Assembly (NCBI GenBank): GCA_016647705.1
Contig: CM028327.1
Coordinates: forward strand, 9,433,726 to 9,497,725
Source of the DNA: Eucommia ulmoides
Lineage: Eukaryota; Streptophyta; Magnoliopsida; Garryales; Eucommiaceae
Direction: 5' to 3'
Length of the DNA: 64,000 nt
Shown: piece by piece, positions 23,223-34,931 of the stretch
How the letters are laid out: every line of letters starts with the position of its first letter
Position numbering within the stretch: position 1 is the first letter of the stretch
Position numbers and translations under genes: made by a program
Notes under the pieces: model-generated
Told to the model about the DNA's origin: nothing
Database searches by the model: none
Seen by the model: the letters and a program-made list of their open reading frames with translations, nothing else

Positions 23223-24342
23223 ATCTGTTGCAGTAAAATTTGCGCAAGATCAAAATACAAAGTGTTGAGCAAGTTGTGTACTTGTCAAGAGATGATTTTG
23301 TAGTAGCATTTGAGGTGTTCAGCATTCCAGGGGTGCCCGAGTAGCACCCCTTGCTCTATTTCCAGGTTGTACGTGCCCGCCGGGCTACGCCAACAACGCG
23401 GTACGGACCCTCACAGGTGGGTGCTAGTTTTTTGGCGTTTTGCTCTTTCGTCTCTGGAGTGACCTTCAGCAGGACAAGGTCCCCTAGGTCGAAAGAGGGA
23501 GGACGGATGCGGCGATTGTAGTACCATGTTGTCCGTTGTTGGTAGGCGACCTAGTGTATTCGGGCTTGCTCTCTCCTTTTTTCGAGGAGGTCGAGGCTCA
23601 GAGCCAGGTCAGCTTCGTTCTCAGTCGTGCCAAATGGGTGGGCGGTGCGGGGAGATGGCATTTCGATCTCTACGGGGATCACGGCCTCAGAACTAAATGT
23701 CATCGCGAAAGGGGTCTCGCCGGTCGGTGTGCGGGTTGTTGTGTGATAAGCCCACATCACGGGATACAAGTCCTTCATCCATAACCCCTTTGATTTGTCC
23801 AGTCTAGTCTTTAGATTTTGCAAGATGGTTCGGTTAGTGACTTCGACTTGTCCATTCGCCTGAGGGTGGCCGGGGGAGGAAAATTTTGTTTTGATCCCAA
23901 GCCCAGCGCATAGCTCAGCGAACAAGTCGTTATCAAACTGCTTTCTGTTGTCAGAGATGATGGCCCTTGGGATTCCAAACCTACAAATCACACGCTTCCA
24001 CACAAAGTCTCGAATTCTTTGCTTAGTTATCGTCGCCAATGGTTCGGCCTCAACCCACTTTGTGAAGTAATCAATAACAACGACGAGAAATTTTCTCTAG
24101 CCGGACCTCAGGGAAAAGGGGCCGAGGAGGTCAATACCCCATTGGGCGAACAACCACGGGCTGGACATGGGGATGAGCTCACTTGGAAGGGCGTGTGGGT
24201 GCGTGGCAAATCGCTGGCACTTATCACACCTTTTCACGAATTCCCCCACGTTCTCCAACATTTTAGGCCAGTAGTACCCGTTCAGGAGCAGCTTTCGGAC
24301 TAAGGATCTGCTCCCTGAGTGATTTTCGTGAACCTCCCTCAT
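23223..24342 (-). pseudogene. Tat integrase
   Basis: The HHCC zinc-binding part is at 24342-24200 (VHENHSGSRSLVRKLLLNGY, then CDKCQRF). The first catalytic Asp is in WGIDLLGPF. The second Asp is in IISDNRKQFD and the Glu in GQVEVTNRT, i.e. DDE spacing as in gypsy integrases. One in-frame TAG interrupts it at about 24097 (expected Gln, CAG to TAG). The C-terminal GPY-like part (CEGPYRVVGVARR) follows near 23400. Apart from the stop it is the best preserved Tat domain. Confidence 0.85.
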
Positions 24343-24399
24343 AACATACTTGGCCTCTTCGGGTCGAAGACACCGCGAATACGGACTGGAGAAGGACTT

Positions 24400-25439
24400 A
24401 CGGTAAAGGACACCGTCGATGAGAGCGTACTGCGTTGCTTGGTACCGTATTCTTCAGGAATGGGCATGATCGCTGGGCAATGTCCCGTCCGCGAGGTAGC
24501 TCATTATGGGATCTATCCAGGTCAGTTCCGAATTCAGGGTGCATATGATTGCGGGCTCGTCTGAGGAGGTCGTGCTCTGCTCGGCGAGAAATTCGACAGG
24601 GACCGTCCTCTTGAGCGTGTATTCAACGGCTGATGCCAGATTAGCTAGGGCGTCGGCGTGCCTATTCTCTTCTCGGGGTATTTACGTGACTCTAACCTTC
24701 TTGAAGAGCTTTAACAGGTCTTTAACCTTCTCCAGGTAGGCTACCATGCTTAGGTCCTTTGCGAGGTAATCACCGTTGACCTGGTTGACCATGAGCTGAG
24801 AATCGCTCATTATCAAGAGGGATCTTACATTAAAATGATAACAAGATCGTTGGAAATCCTTTATTTTTTCAACCCACTCGCTCTTTTGATTTTGGAAAAA
24901 TTTGGATTTATCAATATACTGTTTCTTCTACACGCACATCTCCATTCCAGACTGGATCCATACTCCATACTAGAGAATGGCATTATAGTTAGGATTTATT
25001 CAAAAATCGAGAATCCACTCATGGGAGAAGTCCTTCCCGCATCGGGCACTAATCTATTTTTAATGTCTAATTAGATCGGGGAATTATTCAAATTTAGAAT
25101 AGAAGCTCGTTGCTTTTTCTTTCCCTATAATGAATTGAAACCTTAGGGCTTTATCCATTTATTCATTTGACGGGTTAAACGAAGCCCGGCCAACAATGCT
25201 TCGTACTCGGCCTCGTTGTTGGTAGCTCGGAATCCGAGCCTAAGGGCGTACTCAATCTCTTTATCTGGGGCCACTAGGACCATGCCGGCCCCTGAGCCGC
25301 TTTGATTGGAAGATCCGTCGATAAATAGTTGCCACGAGTCGGGCCCAAGGTAGTCATGGTGCTTCCTTAACTCGCCCAAGACGCCGACTGTTTTCGGTCT
25401 TTCAAGGTTTTGTGGGGGTTGACCCAGGTCGGTGGTCAT
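24400..25439 (-). pseudogene. Second (archaeal-type) RNase H domain of the Tat element, interrupted
   Basis: 25439-25175 encodes WQLFIDGSSNQSGSGAGMVL, then NNEAEYEALLAGLRL. This is the RNase H core with the first Asp (FIDGSS) and Glu (NEAEYEAL). The third catalytic Asp (MSDSQL) lies beyond the plastid-like insert, at about 24810. A further RNase H next to the RT-linked one is characteristic of Tat-lineage gypsy elements. Confidence 0.8.
24835..25170. other. Plastid-like DNA inserted in the Tat RNase H region
   Basis: About 336 bp of AT-rich sequence, unlike the GC-richer Tat coding DNA, splits the second RNase H domain between GLRLTR (ending about 25175) and RSLLIMSDSQLMVNQVNGD (resuming about 24828). 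Read on the minus strand it contains GTGCCCGATGCGGGAAGG, CCCATGAGTGGATTCTCG and GAAACAGTATATTGATAAATC, which I recall from the chloroplast trnK intron next to matK. The origin is from memory; the insertion itself is clear. Confidence 0.6.
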
Positions 25440-25589
25440 TTTTTCCTTGGGAAAGGTCAGCTCTGCTATGAAGTTGGCGAGGACCTATCCCTTGATTGCT
25501 GTCCTGGGGCGATACTCGATGTGGAATTGGCCTAACTCCAAGCTATACTTCATTAACCTCCCGGATATGTCAGGTGAATGGAGGATCTG

Positions 25590-27020
25590 CCTTAATGGCT
25601 AGTCCGTCAAAACCACAATTGTGTGGGCTTGAAAATATTGGCGTAGTTTCCTGGGGGCGATCAACAGGGCATAAGTCAGTTTTTCGAACTTCGTGTACCT
25701 CGTCTCTGCGTTAGTCAAGACGCGACTGGAGTAGTAGACTGGGCTCTGGACATTGGCGGGAGGCGACGCTAACAGCCATTGGGGAGGCCGCCACGTAGAT
25801 GAGCAGTTCATCGCCCTTTTCGAGGTGTAGTTAGCAGAGGAGCCGACAAGAGATCTCTTTTAAGCTCCACGAAGGCGCGGTCACACTCGTCGTTTCATTC
25901 GAATGCCTTGTTCCCCCGTAGAATTTTGAAAAAGGGTAGGCATTTTTTGGACGATCTAGAGAATAACCGATTCAGGGTGGCCAACCGACCTGTTAACATC
26001 TGAACCTCCTTCTTATTCCGGAGAGGCGTCATACTGAGCACTGCGCTGATCTGGTCGGGGTTGGCGTCGATGTCGCGCTAGGACACCATAAACCCTAGGA
26101 ATTTACCCGCGGACAGACCGAAAATACACTTGTTTGGATTCAGCCTCATGCGATGAGCTCAGAATTTGTCAAAACAGGCTTGGAGGTGGGCGAGGTGGTC
26201 CTCAGCCCAGACGCTCTTCACGAGTATGTCATCGATATATACCTCCATCGTGTTTCCTATTTTCTCCTTAAACATTTTATTAACAAGCCTCTAATAAGTG
26301 GCTCCGGCATTGCGGAGGCCAAAGGGCATGACTTTGTAGCAGTAAGTACCTCGGTCGGTAATGAAATAGGTCTTACTCTTGTCCGGAGGATACATGAGGA
26401 TTTGGTTGTAACCGGCGTAAGCATCGAGGAAGCTAAGTCGCTCGTGCCCCACCATCACGTTAATTACAATGTCGATCCTCAGGAGTGGTAAGAAGTCTTT
26501 TGGGCAAGCCTTGTTCAAATCTTTAAAATGACGCAAAGTCGCCATTTATTGCCAGCTTTGGGGGCTAACACGACGTTCGCGAGCCACTCCAGGAACTTTA
26601 CCTCTTCAACGACGTCCAACTATACGAGCTTATCCATCTCTTTTTCAATTATTTTCTGCCGTTCTAGGTGGAATTTTCTCATCTTCTGTCGGATAGAGGG
26701 GTGGTGGGCATCGGCGTGCAGCTGGTGCACGACAACACTTGGATCGATACCGTGAAGCTCGTTGTGCGACCAGGCAAACACGTCGTAGTTTTTTGCCAAC
26801 AGTTCGGTGAGGTCAGTCCGCTCTTCTGGGCTCAGCCGAGCCCTGACCCTCACCGTTCTCTCCATGATAGCCGAATGAATTGAGACGTCAATTAGATCTT
26901 CGTGGGGCTGGGGGATGGGCTCATCGTCGCGTAAATCGTCGATCAGAACCAGTCCTACCCATTGGCCCAAAACCACGAGCTCATCGTTCAAACGAGGGGT
27001 TGACCGCTCGGGCCCCAACT
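25590..27020 (-). pseudogene. Tat reverse transcriptase and RT-linked RNase H
   Basis: 27018-26620 holds the linker and RT N-terminus (LTELLAKNYDVFAWSHNEL). 26545-26291 has the palm (DLNKACPKDF, LSFLDAYAGYNQILM, YKVMPFGLRNAGATY). The active-site box reads YIDD near 26235. RNase H (VYYSSRVLTNAETRYTKFEK) is at 25811-25599. In-frame stops after NAGATY, after FDKF, within the RT connection and near 25905 correspond to CAG-to-TAG, CGA-to-TGA and TGG-to-TGA changes. Confidence 0.88.
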
Positions 27021-27060
27021 GTAATTGTTATTTTTTCTCCAAGGCCCTTCTTGCACAGGA

Positions 27061-27513
27061 CTACGCGGCTTCCTGGTTTCCCTGAACTTCTTCCACCCCA
27101 GAATCCGTGGGGAACTTCATTTTCTGGTGATAAGGAAAGCATACGGCTTTAAGGACGGCCACAGTGGGTCGCCCCATAATTGCGTTGTACGACGACGGCC
27201 TGTCCACGATAAGAAACTTGGACCAAATGGTGACGACATTAGGGCTAGAACCAATGGTGACGGGCAAAGACACCTAGTCGATCAAACTAACTACATCGCT
27301 ACCAAACCCGACGAGTGGGGACCTGACGGGCTGCACGGAGCTTACCTCTATACCCATTTTGTCGAATACCCCCTTGAACAGAATATCTACTGAGCTTCCA
27401 CTGTCAACGAGTATCCTCGCCATCTTGAAATGGTTGATTAAGGCTATGATGACTAGGGCGTCATCGTGCGGAACATGTACCCCCACTAGATCGGCCTCGC
27501 TAAACGAAATCAC
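27061..27513 (-). pseudogene. Tat aspartic protease
   Basis: Active-site motif ILVDSGSSVDIL (about 27420), preceded by the hydrophobic ALVIIALINHFKMAR segment. The flap side SSYNAIMGRPTVAVL follows in a shifted frame at 27273-27061, so one frameshift near 27275 separates the halves. Lies between gag and RT as in other gypsy pols. Confidence 0.8.
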
Positions 27514-27783
27514 GTTGTGGGAGGCCGCATCTAATGTGCTAACCTCATAGACGCCCTGCTCTGCTTTCCTCTTACTCTTGCATTCGGACCGCTTCCGGGA
27601 AAAAGAGGTTTCCCCCGCGAAACCCAGGCCACCATGGATGACGTTTATTTCGCCGTCAACCCTCAGCTCGGAATTGTCATCAGCTCGGTCACCACGAGGT
27701 CAGTTCCGGTTATTATTCCGCTTTCGACGATGTCTTTGGCGGTCATCGCAGTGATCATTTGAGCCTGCCCTCTCCTCGTCGGG

Positions 27784-28755
27784 TCAACGAACGTAATTCC
27801 CAAGGTAGCCCCTACAGATGAGGGCTTCAATCTCCTCCTTTAACTGGAAGCATTCGTCGGTGGAGTGACCGTTACTCATGTGGAAGTTGTAGTGTTTATT
27901 AATCGATTTCTCGAGGGGCTTCCCCCTAAAGGGAGGTGCGAGCGAGAACAGACCTTTTTCGGCGTTCTCAGTGAAGATAGTGGCGATAGAGACGGTCAGA
28001 GAGGTATAGACGACCTGACGGACACCAGTCAGTGGCCTCCGGTCTCTTGGTAGCGGTCCCAACCTCCCTTCTGCCTGGAGTCTCCTAGATGCTGAGGACC
28101 GACTCGCTCCCTCGTCATCTTGAAATTTCTTCCTGAGAAGATCTTCCTTCTTTTTTGTGATTTTATCGACGAGGTCGGCCTTATAGAAATTGGCGCTGAG
28201 GTCCAGTGCTTCGCGGAGGCTAGAGGCCGGCCGAGAATTCAGATCATACAAAAGCATTCGGTGCCTTAGCTCGCTAATAAAAGCATTGAGCGCCACCTCA
28301 TCGGAAACTCCTTCACACGCGAGGGACTCGATCCAAAATTAGTGCATGTAATCAGCGAGATTCTCGCTTTCTTCTTGCCTGACGCCGAGGAGGTGAGATG
28401 TCGTTTTCGGCCTACGACGTGATCGACTGAATCTCTCCATGAACTACTATTCGAGCTGGAGAAATGTGGCGATTGAGGCCGGTAGGAGATCGTTAAACCA
28501 CGACCTGGCCGGACCAGTCAATCCTAGTGAAAATTTTTTTCACCTAATGGCATCTGTGGCAGTGTGTACATCCATGTGGGAAACGTACACGGAGAAGTGA
28601 TCCAGAGGGTTGGTCGTCCCATCATACTGGGTAGCTGGTGGGTTGGGAAAGCGATACAGAACTACCTCTTCGGTGACAGAAAAATGAGACCTGACCCCGG
28701 CATGAAGCTCGAGAACTACCTCGGTATTGCGCATGAGACTAAGGGTAGCCTCCAT
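27784..28755 (-). pseudogene. Tat gag
   Basis: 28755-28540 encodes the gag core (YDGTTNPLDHFSVYV, HTATDAIR). 28296-27784 encodes the C-terminal half (LREALDLSANFYKADL) and a knuckle-like motif (FHMSNGHSTDECFQLKEEIE) in which the usual first Cys is replaced. The frame breaks between 28540 and 28300. The N-terminal continuation lies in 31504-31800 and 34574-34900, split off by the two nested solo LTRs. Confidence 0.8.
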
Positions 28756-28878
28756 CTCTACCGGGCGGCCTCCATCTCTGCCAGGCGTCGCTCCATTGTG
28801 GTTGTTACCCTCTCCAGGGCAACAATCTGACTGGCAGCAGGTCTGGGCTCCCCCTTACGAGCTGGCGGGGGGAGTGAG

Positions 28879-31503
28879 TGTCACACCCCACCCCGGACTC
28901 CCGTCGTCCTAGGGCCGGCGTGACGTCGACATAACATCACCTAACTGACTAGACAACCACAATAAATAAAAATATGCAAACAAATGATATGTACAACATA
29001 TACATAATTCTCATTGATAGGGACACACTGTCCGAACAATAAGAATAACCAAAATTCGAATCCCATGAATCTCACTTAGATTCATCTCTGACACCTCACC
29101 TCAAAATCCCTCTCAAATGACTCCATCACATGACCTGCATAACTCTATCTAACACCAGTAGAGGATCGACCGACTCCTAGCTGTTTTACCTGCGAGTGTA
29201 CTGCCTTCTTAATAAAAATATTTCGTAATAATAAATCACTCTACAACATCTAAATGGATCAAGCGTAGGTATGTAAACAACGCGTAACTAATAAAATTCT
29301 CCATAATATAAAAGTGGAAATAAACCCATAAGTATAAGTTTCATCCAAATCCATCTAATATAAAATCACATCAATCACCAGAGTAAATAATAAATTACCC
29401 AATATAAGTAAAACTTCACATCTCAAACACACACACTGGCCAGCCCTAGTGATCGTTTTAACCTTACGTTCGGGAGTTTGCAACGGTACCGTACCATCCG
29501 TAGGATATGCCTTCCTACGTACACCCATCACTCCGCCGAAGCGAATAATCACTGCGCAGTATAAACGTCTGACATCACTCTGCCGAAACAGATAAACATC
29601 ACTCCGCCGAAGCGGATAACATCACTCCGCCGAAGCGGATAACATCACTCTCTCAAAACAGATAAATACTATGGCATCGTCAAATCAAATACAGCATCAT
29701 CGAATCACAACTCAATAAATATCGTCTACTCAACATCGTCAAATTACCACGTCTATCTCTTTGTCTCAAAACCAACTTTTAAATCCAAAAATCATATATC
29801 ACACTTTCTTTTAAAGAAAACATCTAATTTTATTAAAATCACTTTTCCACCCTTTATTTTTAGAAAACCAGGCATTTCTAGAAAACAAATGTTTTCTATT
29901 TTCTTTTAAAAACACCATTTGATTTCACCAAATCCAACAAAAATTCATTTTCAACTTCATTTCGAAAACCACCAAAATCTTCCGGAAATCCAGTTTACCA
30001 ACTCACCCACCTCCTGCTTGATCCATATAATTTATAAAATCGTACGGTTTAAGTAAACCAACATTTCATCATATATACATACAAAAATAATTTAGCAAGA
30101 AGACAGTACACTCACTTCGATATCTGTTTTTGCAAAACTGACACTGATCATACTTTATCTGGACGTCGGTGCCTGCGAACCTAATAGTAACAGAGCCTAA
30201 ATTAATCTCTTATCTAAAACATCCTAATCATACAATACAGACCATATATTCCGAATCATTATTATTTTATGTACCACGTACTTAAAATTAATTAATCGTT
30301 ACGAAATTATTACAATTTTAGGATTTGTAATGCTAAATATGATTTAATTTAACAAAAATTAATAACCGATTGAAATTTCACCTGTTTCCGAACCGTTCGG
30401 CGACTACGAGATGGGTTTTGGATTTTCCTGGGGTAGTTTATGCAATTTTCCCCTTTTTCCCTTTTTTTTTTTTTTTTTTTCTTTTCTTTCTCTTTCTTCT
30501 CTGTTTGTGTTCACTGTTTCTGTTTCGGTTCAAAAATGTCGCCGGCCACCCTCTCTCTCTCTCTACCATTTCTGTCCACCCGAGACCTCCCACGCTCCGT
30601 CGCTCTTACCGTCGGCCCTACTCCATCCCCCACCACGGTTCACCAACCACCACCGGCCACTTCCTCCACCGATCTCATCTACCTACCTAAACCGTACACG
30701 CCCAACTGTAACGACCCACACTCACACCAACGGCCAAACTCATGCCGCCCCTGTCTCCGTTGTTTACCCCAGTTGATCAAATAGTAAACAGAACACACAC
30801 CCACCACCGCCACCACTACCGTCGGAGGAATACCCACTCACACGCCGATCACCTGCACACACACATTGGACAACCCCATCCTCATACATGCACACAGGAG
30901 GAACACACGCATACTCTGTCGCACACACGCCGGCGACTGAACGCCGGCGATTACACGGCGGCACCGACGCTCCGCTCCTCCGTTTCTCTCTCTAGATTTC
31001 TGGATCGTTCTTCCTTGTAGCGTTTGAAATGGTAGGCACATGTATATATATATGCATGAATGAAAATGGTGGTGTGAAATCGATCGGTTGCTCGCCACGT
31101 CGATCCCCACTCTTCCCGATCTCCCTGTCGGCCGACCGGATTCGAAACTCACGGATATATACATATATTTTTTTTTATAAAAAAAAAAAACATTTGGTTT
31201 AATTGCACTTTTCTCCCCCTATTTCCCATTAAGTCTTTATTTAATCTCATTCATCTTTTAGGATTTCTTAAATTACATTCTGACCCCTAAAATTTTTATT
31301 CTACAAATTTTGCATATCAAATTTAGAATAAGTTTCTAAATTTGCAATTTGACCCAATCATTTTTATTTTATCTTTATTTTATCTTATTATTATATATAT
31401 ATTTATTTATTTTATTTTTTTTAACTCAATTTTTTCCGAAATTTTCTAAATGCTCTCAATTGAAATTTAAAATGACGTACGTGCTATAAATTGGGGTCTT
31501 ACA
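28879..31503 (-). mobile_element. Solo LTR B of the TGTAAGACCCC family (minus orientation)
   Basis: On the minus strand it starts TGTAAGACCCCAATTT (31503) and ends GGGGTGGGGTGTGACA (28879). Flanks GTGAG (28874-28878) and GTGAG (31504-31508) are an exact 5-bp target duplication. It holds CTCCGCCGAAGCGGATAAC repeats (29587-29645), a T-rich then proline/serine-rich stretch (30460-31010) giving three overlapping spurious ORFs, and CA-rich tracts. It interrupts the Tat gag region. Confidence 0.85.
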
Positions 31504-31800
31504 GTGAGGGTCTACCTTCCTGACTTGAGTGAATCGGTGCTCAAAGCGCTCCCGACGGCTATACTCAGTGCTTGTGGCGATCCTGGCCGGTCATGCGATC
31601 GTCGACCGTTAGCTGATCTGGAAATGCCTGTCGAAGCAACTGGGGGGTCTAGGTCCCAATCCCTCAGTGCTCGGTTGACAACCTGAGGCCGAGCCCGCGC
31701 CATCTGCCCATGAGAGCCCAACGCTCGATCATCAGACTCCTATGGGCGGTTCCTCTCCTCAGCAACATGGAGGTTCGGTCCTCCTTCGACTGGAGGTGGA

Positions 31801-34568
31801 TGTAAAACCTAAATCATAAAATGTACGTCATAAATAATTGCATTTTAGAGCATTAAAAAATTTAGAGTAAAATTTTATTGATTAAAATTCAAATCGAAAG
31901 TTGGGAGTCAAATTGGAAATTTAGAAACATAAAATTTAAACTTAAGATTTAAATTGACAATTAAAAAATCAAAAAGTAAAAATATTAAGGGTGAAATTAT
32001 AATTTTTGAAACTTTTAAAAGTTGAAATTCATTGAAATTAAGATCTTAAAGGAAATTGGGGGAGGAAAGTGCAATTTAACTATTTTTTTTAAAACATACA
32101 TATATATATATATATATATATGAACGTTGTGTGTGTGAGTGACGAAAGACCACCGGCCAGCAGGGAGAGAGATCAAGCGACGTGGCATGAGGGGATCAAA
32201 TTTAACCACTAAATTCATGCAATAAATACCTCCTCATGTAGTAGAAGTAATCAAATCCTAGATCAAATCTGAAAAAAATCAGAGAAATTCTAGAAAGAGA
32301 TAGAGGACCGGAGTGGGGGTCGTTGATTTTTCTTGAATCGGCGTTCCTCCGGTAGCGTGGTCGTGGCTGTTATGGATGTGCGTGATCGTGTGGATATAGT
32401 CGACAGTTCCAGGAGAGAGAGAGATGGTGGTTCGGCCGGTGGGGTGGTTCATCAACTGCGTGGCAGTATGCGTTCTCAGCATCGTCGGTGAGCGGGAGTT
32501 GCTGATCGTTGTCCAATCATCGACGATCGTCGGGCTGGTGATTATTTATGTGTAATTTCTCTAATTATTTTGGTGGGTGTGTGTATGCATGAGCGTTGCG
32601 AGTTTGGTTGGTAAATTTTCGGCAGTGTGGGTTGTGCTGTGTTTTCTTTTTTCGATAGCATGTGGGTTTGTGTGTGTGTGTGTGTTGTGTCGGTGAGAAC
32701 CCAACAAAACAGAGATGGAGAGAGAGAGAGAGAGGTCGATCAACGGCGGTGGCGGTGGCGGTGGTGCGAGTTGGGTGCGGCTACGGTGTGCCGCTGTGTG
32801 TGTATGTCGCCGTCGGTAGGGGTTTTTGGTCCCGTGGCGTGGCGTCGGCGTTGGGCATGCATGTGTAGTTGTGTGCATGAGGGTGTGTGTGTCGCAGCGT
32901 GCGTGGGTGTGTGAGCGGTGATCTGGTGGGTGTGCGTGTTAGCTTGTGAGGTGGCCGGTGGTGGTGTTTGATCGGTGTTGTAGGTGGTGCAGGGCCGACA
33001 GTGAGAATCGGCAAGGAGTGGGAGGCCACCGGTGGTCGGCAACAATAGAGAGAGAGGGGGGGCCGATCGTCGGGTCTGGAGAAGAACCAATAACCGAAAA
33101 AAAAAAAAATGAAGGAAGGAAGGGGAAATTGCACAACTAACCCCCAAAAAAATTCAAATCCATCTCGCGGCCCGTGAACGATTCAGAATGGATTTCGTTT
33201 TTCGTTAAATTTATTTTAGTTTTGTTAAATTCAATTCTAGCATAAAAATTTTTGTAACCGGAATAATAAATTTGGGATCGTTCATATTACAAGATTTTTA
33301 TGCAATAATTAACGGAATGAAATTATCAGAATAATAACAATTTTCATAGATAAAATATGGGAAATGGAAAAATGAGGAACTTAGGGCCTGCATTACATGA
33401 CTAGGTAATTAATTTTACATAAATTATTAATTTAGGCCCTATCATTACTAGGTTCTCAGACGTCAACACCTCGATAGGCTTTGGACGGTGCTGTTTTTGT
33501 AGCACAAGAAACGAGGTGAGTGTACTGTCTTCTTGCCAAACTATTTTCTGTATATATATATGATGACATATGTGTTTGCTTACACTGTACGATTTCATAA
33601 ATGATATGGATATATATATGATAACATATGTGTTTGCTTACACTGTACGATTTCATAAATGATATGGATCAAGCAGGTTTTTAGAATGAGTTGGAAAAAT
33701 AAATTTCCAAGGAATTGTGTTGGTTTCTAAAAGAAGGATTAAAAAATAATTTTTGTTAGATATGGGTGGTTTATATTTCTCTCCAAAAGGGGTGTGGTTT
33801 TTCCCCGGAAGGGGTGTTGATTATATTTCTCTCCGTAAGGGGTGTGGATTATATTTCTCCCCAAAAGGAGTATGGATATTTCGTAGGAAGGCATTCCTAG
33901 GAATGTTACGGTACCGTTGCAACTCTCGATCGTGAGGTTAAAACGATCACTATGGCTAGTTAGTGTGTGTTGTAGTGGAGTGGTAGTTTGAAATGTGTAT
34001 TTGAGATGTGGTGTTTTACTTATACTGGGTGATTTATTATTTATTATGGTGATTGGTATAATATTTATACTAGATGGTTTTGAAATGGAACTTATATATA
34101 TTGCTTTATTTTCACTACATATATTATGAAGACTTTTACAAGCTATGTAATATTTATATACTTATACTTTATCCATATTTAAATGTTGTATTATTTAGAA
34201 TGTATTATTATTAAAAAAATATTTTTATTAAGAAGACAGTACACTCGTAGGTGAAACAGTTAGGAGTCGGTCCCCTACTAGCACTAGGTAGAGTCCGACG
34301 ATGGTATAGCGATGGAGTATTTTGGGAGGTGCTGTCTGAGGCGAACCTATGAGAGGTTCATTGTCGTTTTATCTTTTATGGTTATTAAAATTCAGGGATG
34401 AGTGTGTCCCTAGTTAGAGAAGATGTTTATGGCTTCTTTTTTTTTTTTTTGTGGTTGTATAATTATGAATGCATATTGTCGCTTTCTAGTTTGGTTTGTC
34501 GCTCAGGTGATGTCATGTCGATGTCACGTCGGCCCCATGGTGACGGGTGTTCGGGGTGGGGTGTAACA
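31801..34568 (+). mobile_element. Solo LTR C of the TGTAAGACCCC family
   Basis: Begins TGTAAAACCTAAATC and ends GGGGTGGGGTGTAACA. Flanks GTGGA (31796-31800 and 34569-34573) are an exact 5-bp duplication. It shares the interior of copy B in opposite orientation (GT/CA-rich 32570-32930, GAGTGTACTGTCTTCTT at 33518). A 58-bp tandem duplication lies at 33550-33666. Ends and large size suggest a Ty3/gypsy chromovirus LTR, but no internal region is present to prove the lineage. Confidence 0.85.
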
Positions 34569-34913
34569 GTGGAGGTATGCGGGAGAGGAGGATGTCGAAA
34601 TATTCTTGGAACTTGCCGAGTTGGCGTTCCACGTTGTCGAGCCTGGCGGCATCGACTGCCCCGGACGCCTGTCCCAGGCAGAGCTCATGCATGTTGACGT
34701 TTCGCCTTTCGGCGTCTACGCCTTCGTCGTTTGTCGCTCAGCGGGCAGAGGCCCGAGTCTCCGGCCTTGGAGCCCGCGACATATCCTCCCCAAACTGTCT
34801 ATTCACCGGGTGGATTATGTTATCTGATCGGTTGGAGTGCCCAGACCTTGTGTTCATCAAACCCTAGCCAGACAGGTAGTTGATGATTCAGATAAGGCTT
34901 TTTGTAGCGGTTC

Positions 34914-34931
34914 CCACAGACGGCGCCAAAC
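34914..34931 (-). other. Primer-binding site of the Tat element
   Basis: Minus strand TGGCGCCGTCTGTGGGAA within two bases of the 5' LTR end. TGGCGCCGT matches the start of the usual plant gypsy PBS (tRNA-Asp type, from memory). Confidence 0.65.

Noticed and set aside
30370..31020. Several overlapping 90-120-codon plus-strand frames rich in Pro, Ser, His
   Set aside because: They lie inside solo LTR B in poly-T, CT- and CA-rich sequence, overlap in different frames and match no family.
32561..33147. Pro/Thr/His-rich frames on both strands
   Set aside because: GT/CA-rich part of solo LTR C, the same sequence class as in copy B; no protein family.
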